From the NCBI RefSeq assembly GCF_001705035.1, contig NZ_MCIG01000002.1, positions 45,417 to 109,416 on the forward strand: a stretch of DNA of 64,000 nucleotides, in the 5' to 3' direction. This document shows, one piece after another, positions 24,395 to 32,252 of this stretch (within the stretch, counting starts at the first letter, position 1; every line of letters begins with the position of its first letter). A program made the position numbers and the translations under genes. The stretch is from Curtobacterium sp. UCD-KPL2560 (lineage in GTDB: Bacteria > Actinomycetota > Actinomycetes > Actinomycetales > Microbacteriaceae). Below the pieces are notes generated by a model. It was given only the letters and a program-made list of their open reading frames with translations. It did not search any database and was not told the DNA's origin.

Positions 24395-25171
24395 ATGACC
24401 ACAGCAGTGCGATGGAGTGACGACGTGCAGGCAGCGGCAGCGCAGCGCCTCGTGGCCCCGGGTGGCATGATCGTCGCCCCCACCAAGGTCGGCTACATCG
24501 TGATGACGACCGATCGACGTGGCCTGGAGCGGAAGTTCGACGCCAAGCAGCGGCCCCTGTCGAAGCCCGGGGTGGTCCTCGTCAGCTCGCTCGAGATGGT
24601 GCATCGACTGGCCGAGACGACGCCGGAGATCGACGCACTCTACGAACGCTGCTGGAACGAGGACGTCCTGCTCGGCTGCATCCTCCCCTGGCGCCCGGAC
24701 GGACTGCGACACATCCCCGACGACGGCTCCCGCGAACTCGTGATGGACAGCCGGGCGACGTCGTGCTTCGTCATCCGCTTCGGAGTGCCGGCCGAATCGA
24801 TCGCGCGAGACCTCTGGGAGCAGCACGAACTGCTCTCGTTCGCGAGTTCGGCGAACCCGTCCGGGCAGGGGAACCGCGGTGTCCTCGCCGGGATCGGCGA
24901 TCGGATCGCTGGCGCAGCGGACCTCCTCGTCGAGGCCGACGACTACGTCGCCTCCGTCCAGCCCGACCGCGACGCTGACACCCGCTGGGAACAGGGCGTC
25001 ATGGTGTCGATGGTCGACCAGGACGGGCACCTCGTGCCCGAGCAACACGGAGCCCGCTCGGTCGCTCCGGTTCCGACGCTCATCCGGAAGGGACTCGACC
25101 TCGACCGCATCATGCGGTTCCTGTCCGACCAGTTCCCGAGCTGGGACCACCGCCACGGGCAGTACCACTAG
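24395..25171 (+). CDS. Sua5/YciO/YrdC family protein
   Basis: A 258-residue protein. Residues 20-200 follow the Sua5/YciO/YrdC fold: GGMIVAPTKVGYIVMTTDRRG, then DAKQRPLSKPGVVLVSS (in place of the usual KxRP KxxP motif), and SFASSANPSGQGNRGVL near residue 150. True TsaC/Sua5 enzymes make threonylcarbamoyl-AMP for tRNA t6A. This one has altered motifs and a different C-terminus, so it is more likely a paralogue with another acyl/carbamoyl adenylate role. It stands alone after a motif shared with the small secreted-peptide gene. Confidence 0.75.
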   Translation: MTTAVRWSDDVQAAAAQRLVAPGGMIVAPTKVGYIVMTTDRRGLERKFDAKQRPLSKPGVVLVSSLEMVHRLAETTPEIDALYERCWNEDVLLGCILPWRPDGLRHIPDDGSRELVMDSRATSCFVIRFGVPAESIARDLWEQHELLSFASSANPSGQGNRGVLAGIGDRIAGAADLLVEADDYVASVQPDRDADTRWEQGVMVSMVDQDGHLVPEQHGARSVAPVPTLIRKGLDLDRIMRFLSDQFPSWDHRHGQYH

Positions 25172-25294
25172 GCAGGCGTCCGACCGAGTGAGGACCGGGA
25201 GCACGCCGTCCGAACTCGTCGATCGCGTCGGGACGCGTCCGTCCGAAGTCCCCGATCGCGACCGCCCGCAGGAGCGGGTGCACCGACTGTCCTC

Positions 25295-25317
25295 ACGAGC
25301 ACGAGCACGAGCACGAG
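25295..25317. repeat. ACGAGC hexamer repeat
   Basis: Three full ACGAGC units plus five bases of a fourth. It lies in the gap between the Sua5-like gene and the 46-codon gene at 25387, whose promoter should lie to the right of it. Confidence 0.75.
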
Positions 25318-25386
25318 TCGCGGGACGGGTTCCGCAGCGCGGGATCACCCGCGACCACCCAGCCACCCGTCGGATCAGGAGTCACC

Positions 25387-25527
25387 ATGACGAACACACC
25401 GTCCCCATCCCGCCACGTCGAGACGTTCACCGGCATCGCGACCGGTGAGCAGATCCTCGTCTGGTGCGACTGCCCCGTGGGGCACGACCACCGCTCCGGA
25501 CCAGGCGACACCACTGGCGCTCGGTAG
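25387..25527 (+). CDS. Small protein, unknown function
   Basis: A 46-residue frame at ATG 25387, preceded by CAGGAGTCACC. The product starts MTNTPSPSRHVETF and contains LVWCDCPVGHDHRSG: a Cys-x-Cys followed by two His in a spacing that could bind zinc. No signal peptide or membrane segment. I do not recognise it, and it may be a chance frame, but the ribosome site and the CxC/HxH pattern favour a real gene. Confidence 0.45.
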   Translation: MTNTPSPSRHVETFTGIATGEQILVWCDCPVGHDHRSGPGDTTGAR

Positions 25528-25716
25528 TCGATCGGCACCGGACACCGGATCGGGCCCACGAGTCGGCGGGGAGCTCGGGCTGGCACGGGACGGCTCGGTC
25601 CTCGACCGTGCACGTGGAGTCGAGCGCGCCGCCCGATGTGGAGCGCCGTCGAACGGTCCCGAACGCCCTAGAGTTCGAATCGAGGACGCGCGGCGTCCCT
25701 GACGGAAGAGAGACGC

Positions 25717-26610
25717 ATGCGGGTTGCGATCACGGGCGGGACCGGCTTCGTCGGACGGCACCTCGCGGAGCGGTACGACCCCGAGGACGTGGTGATCGTC
25801 TCCCGTCGGACCGGGATCGAGATCGACGACGTCGACGCGCTCACCGAGGCGTTCGCGGGCGTCGACACCGTGGCGCACTGCGCGGGCATCAACCGCGAGA
25901 TCGGTGACCAGTCGTTCGAGCGGGTGCACATCCGCGGGACGGCCGCCGTGCTCGAAGCAGCGCACCGGGCAGGGGTGCAGCGAGTCGTCCTCCTGAGCTT
26001 CCTGCGGGCGCGACCGGGCACGGGGTCTCCGTACCACGAGACGAAGTGGGCAGCGGAGGAGATGGTCCGCGCCTCTGGGCTCGACTACACCGTGCTCAAG
26101 GCCGGCATGATCTACGGCCACGGTGACCGCCTCGTCGACCATCTCAGCCACACCGTGCAGACCGTGCCGCTGTTCGCTTCCGTCGGTCTGCGCGAGAAGA
26201 CGATCAGCCCGATCCCGGTCGCTGAACTCGTGGACGTGCTGGTCGGCGCACTGGAGGGACGACTGTCACGCAGGACCGTCGCGGTCCGCGGCGGCGAGGC
26301 GCTGCTGCTCAGCGAGGCCGTCCGCCGTGTCGCCGGCGTGGTCGGTCGGCCGGTGTGGGTGTTCCCGGCACCGGTCTGGGCGCACCGGGTGCTCGCGCAG
26401 GTCACCGAGTGGACGATGCGGGTGCCACTCGTCGCCAAGGCGCAGGTGCGGATGCTCGCCGAGGGTGTCACGGAGGCGACACAGCCCGCCGGGGAACTGC
26501 CCGACGACCTGGCACCGAAGGCCCGCTTCGACAGTGATCACATCCTGGCCGCACTCCCACCCCGAGGCGGCTTCACGTGTCGAGACCTCCGACTGCCGGG
26601 ACGTCCCTGA
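25717..26610 (+). CDS. NAD(P)-binding epimerase/NmrA-like protein
   Basis: A 297-residue atypical/extended SDR. The N-terminus ITGGTGFVGRHLAER (residues 5-19) is the NAD(P)-binding loop. VDTVAHCAGINRE, VVLLSFLRARPG and YHETKWAAEEMVRAS (Tyr and Lys of the YxxxK pair) follow, then LDYTVLKAGMIYGHGD. It is closest in layout to the NDUFA9/YbjT-like group, whose members bind NADPH and sometimes lack catalysis. A late hydrophobic amphipathic stretch may bind membranes. Substrate unknown. It stands alone on the plus strand. Confidence 0.8.
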   Translation: MRVAITGGTGFVGRHLAERYDPEDVVIVSRRTGIEIDDVDALTEAFAGVDTVAHCAGINREIGDQSFERVHIRGTAAVLEAAHRAGVQRVVLLSFLRARPGTGSPYHETKWAAEEMVRASGLDYTVLKAGMIYGHGDRLVDHLSHTVQTVPLFASVGLREKTISPIPVAELVDVLVGALEGRLSRRTVAVRGGEALLLSEAVRRVAGVVGRPVWVFPAPVWAHRVLAQVTEWTMRVPLVAKAQVRMLAEGVTEATQPAGELPDDLAPKARFDSDHILAALPPRGGFTCRDLRLPGRP

Positions 26611-26715
26611 CCCGTTCGGAGGGCCGCTCTCTCCTGAGCCGCTCCCGCGCTCGACGCTCAGTACGCTTGCTCGCGGGCGCCGGCCGTCGGCTGTCGGTCA
26701 GTGTGGAAGGGAATC

Positions 26716-27198
26716 ATGTTGCCGCTGCCGTCGAATCCGGACGAGTGGGTCCTCCACCCCGCTCCGGCGTGGGGCGACAAGGTCGACTTCGTTGCGAACA
26801 CGACGTTCGATGACAGCGGCCCAGGGTCGCTCCGGTTCGAACAGTTGCTCTTCGAGAAGCTCCGTGACCAGCGCCACCGGCTGTGCTGCATCCCGTTCTT
26901 CACCTACGGCTTCTGCCTCGGTGATGTCGTCGCGCTCGCGGACGACGCCGAGATCGGCCTGACCCCTGGGGACGTCCTGGAGCGGAGCGATCACTGGTCG
27001 CTTCGCGTCCTCCTCGCACCCGACGGAGACGTCGCCGCGTTGCGGGACCTGCTCACGACCCACTGCGCAGCGGTCGAGACGCGCGGGCGCCTCGTGGCTT
27101 GCTCCGTCGTCGGTCGTGGACGGCTGGAGTCCCTCCGTCGGGGCCTCGACGAACTGGAGCGCGGCGAGCACCTCTCGTACGAGACCGCTTGGATCTGA
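26716..27198 (+). CDS. DUF4265-like protein
   Basis: A 160-residue protein. It resembles DUF4265 proteins: FEQLLFEKLRDQRHRLCCIPFFTYGFCLGDVVAL followed by RSDHWSLRVLL. That pattern gives an alpha-beta fold often encoded near toxin or phage-defence genes, but no biochemical role is established. I prefer ATG 26716, which follows GGAAGGGA; a GTG at 26701 would add five residues and place the ribosome site inside the gene. No conserved partner lies next to it. Confidence 0.55.
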   Translation: MLPLPSNPDEWVLHPAPAWGDKVDFVANTTFDDSGPGSLRFEQLLFEKLRDQRHRLCCIPFFTYGFCLGDVVALADDAEIGLTPGDVLERSDHWSLRVLLAPDGDVAALRDLLTTHCAAVETRGRLVACSVVGRGRLESLRRGLDELERGEHLSYETAWI

Positions 27199-27354
27199 CG
27201 GAGCCAGCACCATCGGGTCCCGGTGGCCGCTCGGGTCGCGATGTGACCAGCCGAGAGTGGTGGGCTCATCCTGCCCGTAGCGCCACGCGCGGAGGACGCC
27301 GGCTGCGGGACGACGGAGCGGCGACCCCGGGGATGCCGACGCTCTACACCGGTG

Positions 27355-29160
27355 TCACTCGATGCGCCGACGCCGGCGACGCAGCACCAGCGTTGCGGTA
27401 CCGGCGAGGAGGAGCAGCGTTGCGAGCGACGCCGGCCCGAGGGGCGACGGTGCTCCGGTCGCGGCCAGCGTGCCCGTCGCCGGGACCACCGGCGTGCCGG
27501 CGCCCTGAGCCGCTGATGTCGTGGTCACGGCCGGCATCGGGGAGGGCGACGAGGCGGGCGTCCCCGCCGGTCCCGGCGTGGCAGCAGCGATCAGCGGGCT
27601 CTCGGACGCCGCCGCGCCGGTGAGGCAGCGCTTGAGCTCGGTTTCCTTGACCCAGTTCGACCCGGCGGCGACCGCACGGCACCCGGCGGCGAACGCGATC
27701 TCACGCTCGTTGTAGAGCATGCGCACCAGCGGCGTGTAGGCCGCGCCGGTGGCGGGGTCGATGCCCGTTCGCGCCACGACGTCCCACTGCACGTTCGCGG
27801 CCATCGGTGTCACCTGGGACCCTCGCCACGGGTTGGTGGCGGAGTCGTAGACGTCGGCATCCGACGCCGGAGCAGGATCGTCGGGTGCGGCGACCGTGGA
27901 TCCCGGAAGACGCAGCAGCGCAGCGAACGGGATGATCGTCTCGGCGTGCGCGAAGCGGAAGGTCGCGACCACGTCGCCGCCGGCGACGCGGTCGTCGATG
28001 GTCGCGAAGAAGTCGTCGAGCAGGGGCTCGGCGATCGAGTACGTCTCGTCGTGCCCGGCGAGGCTCGGGCCCTTCTCGTAGAAGTCCTCGGCGTCGAGCA
28101 GGTACGCGAACCACTCGGCATCCGCCGATCGGCCTGCGAAGTACTGGGTGAAGTCGAACTCGTGCGGAGCGACGTCCTCGTCGTGCATGTCCGCCGCGAT
28201 GATGTCCAGGTTGTACAACGCCATCGCCGCATCGACCGGGGTCTTGATCGACTTCTTCGGATCGCCGCAGGCGTCGGGGTCCGCCGTCCTGTCGGCGCCG
28301 GGCGCGCACGTCACCCCGCCGCCCTTGGTGCCGTCGGCGGTGTCGTACCAGACGTGCGCCGCGTCCGTGCCGATCGCAGCGATGAACCGGGGCGTGAAGA
28401 TGCCGGAGAGCAGGTCGTCGGCCGCCGTGACCGAACGCGGCCGGCTCTCGATGTACTGCAGCGCCGCCGCGATCGTGCCGCCGGCACCGGTCTGTCGGGC
28501 GATGTAGTCCTCGTACGCCTGGGCACGCGCACGCTCGGGCGAGCCCACGGCCTTGTCGGTGCCGTCCGGGTTCTGGACCTCGTGGAAGTAGAGCAGATCC
28601 GGACGCGGCTCGAGCGCGACACCCGGCATCCCGAAGCCCGCCAGGAAGTTCTCGCCCGACTCGGTGGCGCGTGGCTCACCCGAGGTCTCGGCGACGACAC
28701 GCCCACCCGTCTTCGCCGCGTCCGCGAACAGCTGCGCGTTGCGCTGTGCGGCCCGCGCGCCGATGCCACGGTGCTGGGCGGCGCCCTGACCGGTGAGCAT
28801 GCCGTAGCCGTTCTCGACGTTCGCCGCCGTGATGGCGTCCAGGTTCGCGGAGAACTCCCTCCCGATCTCCGGCGTCAGGAACCCGTTCTCGGCCTGCGCC
28901 GTCGCGGCGACACGGTGCAGGAGCGCGTCGTACTTGTAGGAGGAGAGCCCCCGGGAGCCGTGTCGGGCGACCGACTCCGTGGCGACGGGTGCGTAGCCGT
29001 CCGGAGCGGGCGAGTAGGCACCGATGTCCGACGGGCTGGGGGCGACGTAGGGCTGCTTGCTGCTGAGGGAGGGGGTGTCGTCGGCGTGTGCCGGTACCGC
29101 GAGCGCCAGCGACGCGAGGGCGGTGACGGCGATGCAGGACAGTGCGGTGCGCGCGTTCAT
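27355..29160 (-). CDS. Secreted MINPP-type histidine phosphatase (phytase), wall-anchored
   Basis: A 601-residue exported histidine acid phosphatase. Signal peptide at residues 1-26 (ALAVPAHA). ARHGSRG (His at 67) is the phosphohistidine site; AHAETII with HAE at 405-407 is the proton-donor motif that distinguishes multiple inositol polyphosphate phosphatases from HD-type phytases. The C-terminus has an LAATG motif at 565-569, a hydrophobic segment and RRRRRR, the sorting signal form used by class E sortases of high-GC actinobacteria. Bifidobacterial phytases share this layout. It should strip phosphate from inositol phosphates at the cell surface, which suits life on plants. Confidence 0.85.
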   Translation of the reverse strand: MNARTALSCIAVTALASLALAVPAHADDTPSLSSKQPYVAPSPSDIGAYSPAPDGYAPVATESVARHGSRGLSSYKYDALLHRVAATAQAENGFLTPEIGREFSANLDAITAANVENGYGMLTGQGAAQHRGIGARAAQRNAQLFADAAKTGGRVVAETSGEPRATESGENFLAGFGMPGVALEPRPDLLYFHEVQNPDGTDKAVGSPERARAQAYEDYIARQTGAGGTIAAALQYIESRPRSVTAADDLLSGIFTPRFIAAIGTDAAHVWYDTADGTKGGGVTCAPGADRTADPDACGDPKKSIKTPVDAAMALYNLDIIAADMHDEDVAPHEFDFTQYFAGRSADAEWFAYLLDAEDFYEKGPSLAGHDETYSIAEPLLDDFFATIDDRVAGGDVVATFRFAHAETIIPFAALLRLPGSTVAAPDDPAPASDADVYDSATNPWRGSQVTPMAANVQWDVVARTGIDPATGAAYTPLVRMLYNEREIAFAAGCRAVAAGSNWVKETELKRCLTGAAASESPLIAAATPGPAGTPASSPSPMPAVTTTSAAQGAGTPVVPATGTLAATGAPSPLGPASLATLLLLAGTATLVLRRRRRRIE

Positions 29161-29321
29161 GGGTTCTCCGATGTCGGGAGCCTCGGACGAGGTTCCGACG
29201 AGCAGAGGTAGTGGCAGCCGGTGAACAGCGCTTGACCCGGAGGTGGCCGGTCGGTGCTCCCGGCACGGCCCGCGGCGTCCGTGCGCGGCGCCGTCCGGCT
29301 CCTGCTCGGGGGTTTCTCCAG

Positions 29322-29394
29322 TGGGCCCTGCCGGGATCGAACCGACGACATCCACGGTGTAAACGTGGCGCTCTACCAGCTGAGCTAAAGGCCC
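29322..29394 (-). tRNA. tRNA-Val (anticodon TAC)
   Basis: The minus strand reads GGGCCTT TA GCTCAG... with acceptor pairs GGGCCTT/AGGGCCC (one T-G pair), D arm GCTC/GAGC, anticodon stem CCACG/CGTGG around loop TTTACAC (anticodon TAC), and T arm GTCGG-TTCGATC-CCGGC. CCA is not encoded. It lies between the acyl-CoA synthetase end and the phytase gene. Confidence 0.95.
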
Positions 29395-29406
29395 TCCCGG
29401 CCGATC

Positions 29407-30996
29407 CTACCGGCCGAAGCGCTCGACCAACTCGCGCTTGAGCACCTTGCCGCTCGGGCCGAGCGGGAGCGCGTCGACGACGTGGACCGTGCGCGGGTAC
29501 TTGTACGCGGCGATCTCGTCGGCGACGAACCGGACGAGCTCCTCCGGGGTGACGGTCGCTCCACCGCGCAGGACGACGGCGGCGGCGACCTCCTGGCCGT
29601 GCACCTCGTGCGGCACGCCGAACACCGCGGCCATGGTCACGTCGGGGTGGGTCGCGAGGACCTCCTCGACCTGCCGCGGGTACACGTTGTAGCCGTTGCG
29701 GATGATCATGTCCTTCGTCCGGTCGACGATGGTGAGGTACCCGTCCTCGCTCTTCGTCCCGAGGTCGCCGGTGCGGAACCACCCCTCTACCATGACCGCG
29801 GCGGTGTCCTCCGGGCGGTTCAGGTACCCGTTCATGAGGTTGTGCCCGCGGATGACGAGCTCGCCGATCTCGCCACGGGGCAGGAAGTGCACGGCGTCCT
29901 GGACCTCGGGGTCGGCGATCTCGATGTCGACGCCCCAGACGGGCGTGCCGATGGTCCCGGGCCGCGGTGCGGTGCCGACGTGGTTGAACGACGCGACGGG
30001 CGAGGTCTCGGTCAGGCCGTAGCCCTCGTGGATCGGAGCGTCGTACACCTGCTGGAAGCGCTCGAGCACGGCGAGCGGCAGGGAGGCTCCCCCGGAGATG
30101 GCGTAGCGCAGGGCCGGGCGCGCGTCGCTCCGGCTCGCGGCGTCGAGGAGCGCCATGTACATCGTCGGCACCCCCATGAAGATCACGCACTCGTGCTCGA
30201 CCATCGCCGCGAGGGCCGCGTCGCCGTCGAACCTCGGCAGCATGACGATGGTGGCGCCGGCGCGGAAGCCGGTGTTCATCGTGCAGGTCTGCCCGAACGT
30301 GTGGAAGAGCGGGAGCGCGCCGAGCAGGACGTCACCGCGGCGCATGTCGAACGTGCTCATCAGGTTCGTGTCGACCTGGGCGAGGAGCGCGAAGTGCGAC
30401 CCCTCGGCACCCTTGGGCCGCCCCGTCGTGCCGCTCGTGTACAGGATCGTCGCGGTGTCGAAGGGATCGCGGGGCGTGTACGTGGTGAGGGGCGTGGCGG
30501 CGGCGGCCAGCGCCTCCAGGCCGTCGTGCCCCGTGTCGGCGTCGGCCGGCGCGAGCACGGTGACCACGTCGACACCGGCGAGGGCCGCACCCGCGGCCCC
30601 CTCGGCGAGCAGCGGCGCCGCGCAGACGAGGACGGCTGCGCCGCTGTCCTGCAGGACGTACTCGATCTCGCGGCGCTTGAGGAGTGCGTGCACGGGCACG
30701 ACGACCGCGCCGAGCGCGAGGGTCGCGTAGTAGACGCGGGCGAAGTCCGCGACGTTCGGGACGAGCATGGCGACCCGGTCGCCCTCGCCGATGCCGCGCG
30801 CACGGAGCGCACCGGCGTACGCGAGCGTCTGCGCCCACAGCTCCGAATAGGTCGTGCGCTCGTCCCCCACGACGACGGCGACGTCGTCGGGCAACCGGGC
30901 GGCGGACTCCGCGAGGATCGCGGCGACCGACGCGGTCGCCTGGGTACGGCGGACGGGGGTCGCCGTGGTGTCGGGGGTGGGTGCGGTGCTGGTCAT
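29407..30996 (-). CDS. Long-chain-type acyl-CoA synthetase (AMP-binding)
   Basis: A 529-residue adenylate-forming enzyme. The ATP-binding P-loop is ILYTSGTTGRPKGA near residue 185; YGLTETSP is the A5 motif; GWFRTGDLG and the closing GKVLKRELVERF carry the late Asp and the C-terminal catalytic Lys. It joins a fatty or other organic acid to CoA through an acyl-AMP. It is divergent from a MarR-type regulator over 225 bp and precedes the tRNA-Val gene. A 35-residue N-terminal tail before the first motif is not conserved. Substrate chain length is not readable. Confidence 0.88.
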   Translation of the reverse strand: MTSTAPTPDTTATPVRRTQATASVAAILAESAARLPDDVAVVVGDERTTYSELWAQTLAYAGALRARGIGEGDRVAMLVPNVADFARVYYATLALGAVVVPVHALLKRREIEYVLQDSGAAVLVCAAPLLAEGAAGAALAGVDVVTVLAPADADTGHDGLEALAAAATPLTTYTPRDPFDTATILYTSGTTGRPKGAEGSHFALLAQVDTNLMSTFDMRRGDVLLGALPLFHTFGQTCTMNTGFRAGATIVMLPRFDGDAALAAMVEHECVIFMGVPTMYMALLDAASRSDARPALRYAISGGASLPLAVLERFQQVYDAPIHEGYGLTETSPVASFNHVGTAPRPGTIGTPVWGVDIEIADPEVQDAVHFLPRGEIGELVIRGHNLMNGYLNRPEDTAAVMVEGWFRTGDLGTKSEDGYLTIVDRTKDMIIRNGYNVYPRQVEEVLATHPDVTMAAVFGVPHEVHGQEVAAAVVLRGGATVTPEELVRFVADEIAAYKYPRTVHVVDALPLGPSGKVLKRELVERFGR

Positions 30997-31221
30997 GCCG
31001 ACCTTCCGTCTCGTGTGACGAGTGCTCACCCCGGAGCATACGGTCCGTGCCGCTCCGGCGGACGGGTGCCCCGCCGACGGGTGGGGCGCGCCTCGGCGAC
31101 GGGTCAGGCGTACCGCGCCGACGGGTCGGGGGTGTCCCGACGGTGGGACGACCGTGGATCTGTACCCCGACCTGCGAGCGGACCCCGGTACCGTCTGGGC
31201 CACTGCGGGAGGTGGTGCGGG

Positions 31222-31764
31222 GTGAGCGAGGACGACACGTACGGCGCGACGGGGTACTGGTACCCGGGCCGTCCCGGTCGGAGCGGTGTCGAGCTGCTGA
31301 CGATGATGCGGCGCTACCGCGCCTCGGAGGTCGCGATGCGGGAACGCACGCGCCGGTCGATGGGCATGAACGCCACCGACATGGAGGCCGTGCGGTTCCT
31401 GCTCCGCGCCGGCGAACGCGGCCAGCAGGTGCGCCCGGGTGACCTGACGGCACACCTCGGGATCACCTCGGCGTCGACCACCGCGGTGCTCAAGCGACTC
31501 GTCGCCTCGGGGCACGTCGAGCGGCGCGCCGACCCGAACGACGGCCGCGGGGTGCTCCTGGTCGCGACCGGCCACACCGACGACGAGGTGCGGACCGAAC
31601 TGACCGACGTGCACGCCCGGATGATCGCCGCGGCGGAGCGGCTGTCCCCGCAGACGATCGACGAGATGCGCGCGTTCTTCGCGGACGTGATCGATGCGAT
31701 GGACGCCGACGGGTCGGAGGTGGGCGACCCGATGTCCCATATGCGTACGCATCCAAGTCGGTAG
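31222..31764 (+). CDS. MarR family transcriptional regulator
   Basis: A 180-residue regulator starting at GTG 31222 behind GGGAGGTGGTGCGG. The winged helix is visible as MEAVRFLLRAG, DLTAHLGITSASTTAVLKRLVASGHVERRADPNDGRGVLL. The flanking helices form the dimer interface. It is divergent from an acyl-CoA synthetase gene and followed by two tiny genes. MarR proteins near acyl-CoA ligases often respond to CoA thioesters, an inference here. Its stop codon overlaps a TAGTT-N5-AACTA repeat that may be its own site. Confidence 0.88.
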   Translation: MSEDDTYGATGYWYPGRPGRSGVELLTMMRRYRASEVAMRERTRRSMGMNATDMEAVRFLLRAGERGQQVRPGDLTAHLGITSASTTAVLKRLVASGHVERRADPNDGRGVLLVATGHTDDEVRTELTDVHARMIAAAERLSPQTIDEMRAFFADVIDAMDADGSEVGDPMSHMRTHPSR

Positions 31765-31776
31765 TTAGACAAACTA
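31741..31776. promoter_or_regulatory. Palindromes at the MarR gene's 3' end
   Basis: ATGCGTACGCAT (31741-31752) is a perfect 12-bp palindrome in the last codons of the MarR gene. TAGTT-AGACA-AACTA (31762-31776) follows and includes the stop codon. The second has the form of MarR operators. Both lie 70-100 nt before the next small gene and could control it. Confidence 0.5.
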
Positions 31777-31843
31777 GGGAAACAGGCGCAGTCTGGTCCC
31801 AGCACCGCAGCAGCGGGTGCGACGACACAGGGAGGGCCCGGCC

Positions 31844-31993
31844 ATGAGCACCATCGACGCGACACACTCGCAGTTCTCCGAGGTCCGGGAAGCGGCACAC
31901 GGGCGCCTGCTCGCCGCGGTCGCGACCTCCGTCGGCATCGTGGCCGTGACGGTCACCGCCGCCGCCGTCAGCATCGTCACCCTGGGAGCGTGA
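31844..31993 (+). CDS. Small membrane protein, 49 residues
   Basis: ATG 31844 follows GGGAGGGCCCGGCC. The product has a short polar N-terminus (SQFSEVREAAHGR) and one hydrophobic segment from about residue 23 to the end (LLAAVATSVGIVAVTVTAAAVSIV), so it is a single-pass membrane peptide. It overlaps the next frame by 4 nt (GTGA), which supports both as real and co-translated. No family recognised. Confidence 0.55.
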   Translation: MSTIDATHSQFSEVREAAHGRLLAAVATSVGIVAVTVTAAAVSIVTLGA

Positions 31994-32160
31994 GCCGCGT
32001 GGTCCACACCAGCGACCTCGGCGCCCTGCAGCGCGACCCGCACGAGTGGCACCGCCGCGGCATGCGGCACCCCGACGAGATCGAGGCGCTCGTGCACCAC
32101 CGCACGCTCGGCGACGTGCCGCGCGACCCGTCCTACGGCGACTTCTTCCGGGTCGCCTGA
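31990..32160 (+). CDS. Small soluble protein, 56 residues
   Basis: GTG 31990 overlaps the preceding stop by 4 nt. The product is charged and rich in His and Arg: DPHEWHRRGMRHPDEIEALVHH, ending YGDFFRVA. No membrane segment. The coupled pair of a membrane peptide and a basic soluble peptide follows the MarR gene and may be under its control. No family recognised; the pair as a unit is worth a homology search. Confidence 0.55.
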   Translation: MSRVVHTSDLGALQRDPHEWHRRGMRHPDEIEALVHHRTLGDVPRDPSYGDFFRVA

Positions 32161-32252
32161 CCGACCCGTCCGTGCGGGCCGGCTGATCGGACCAGCGCGA
32201 TCAGCCCGACACGGCTGCCGACGCCCCGGGCGAACGCCAGGTCGGTCCGAGC

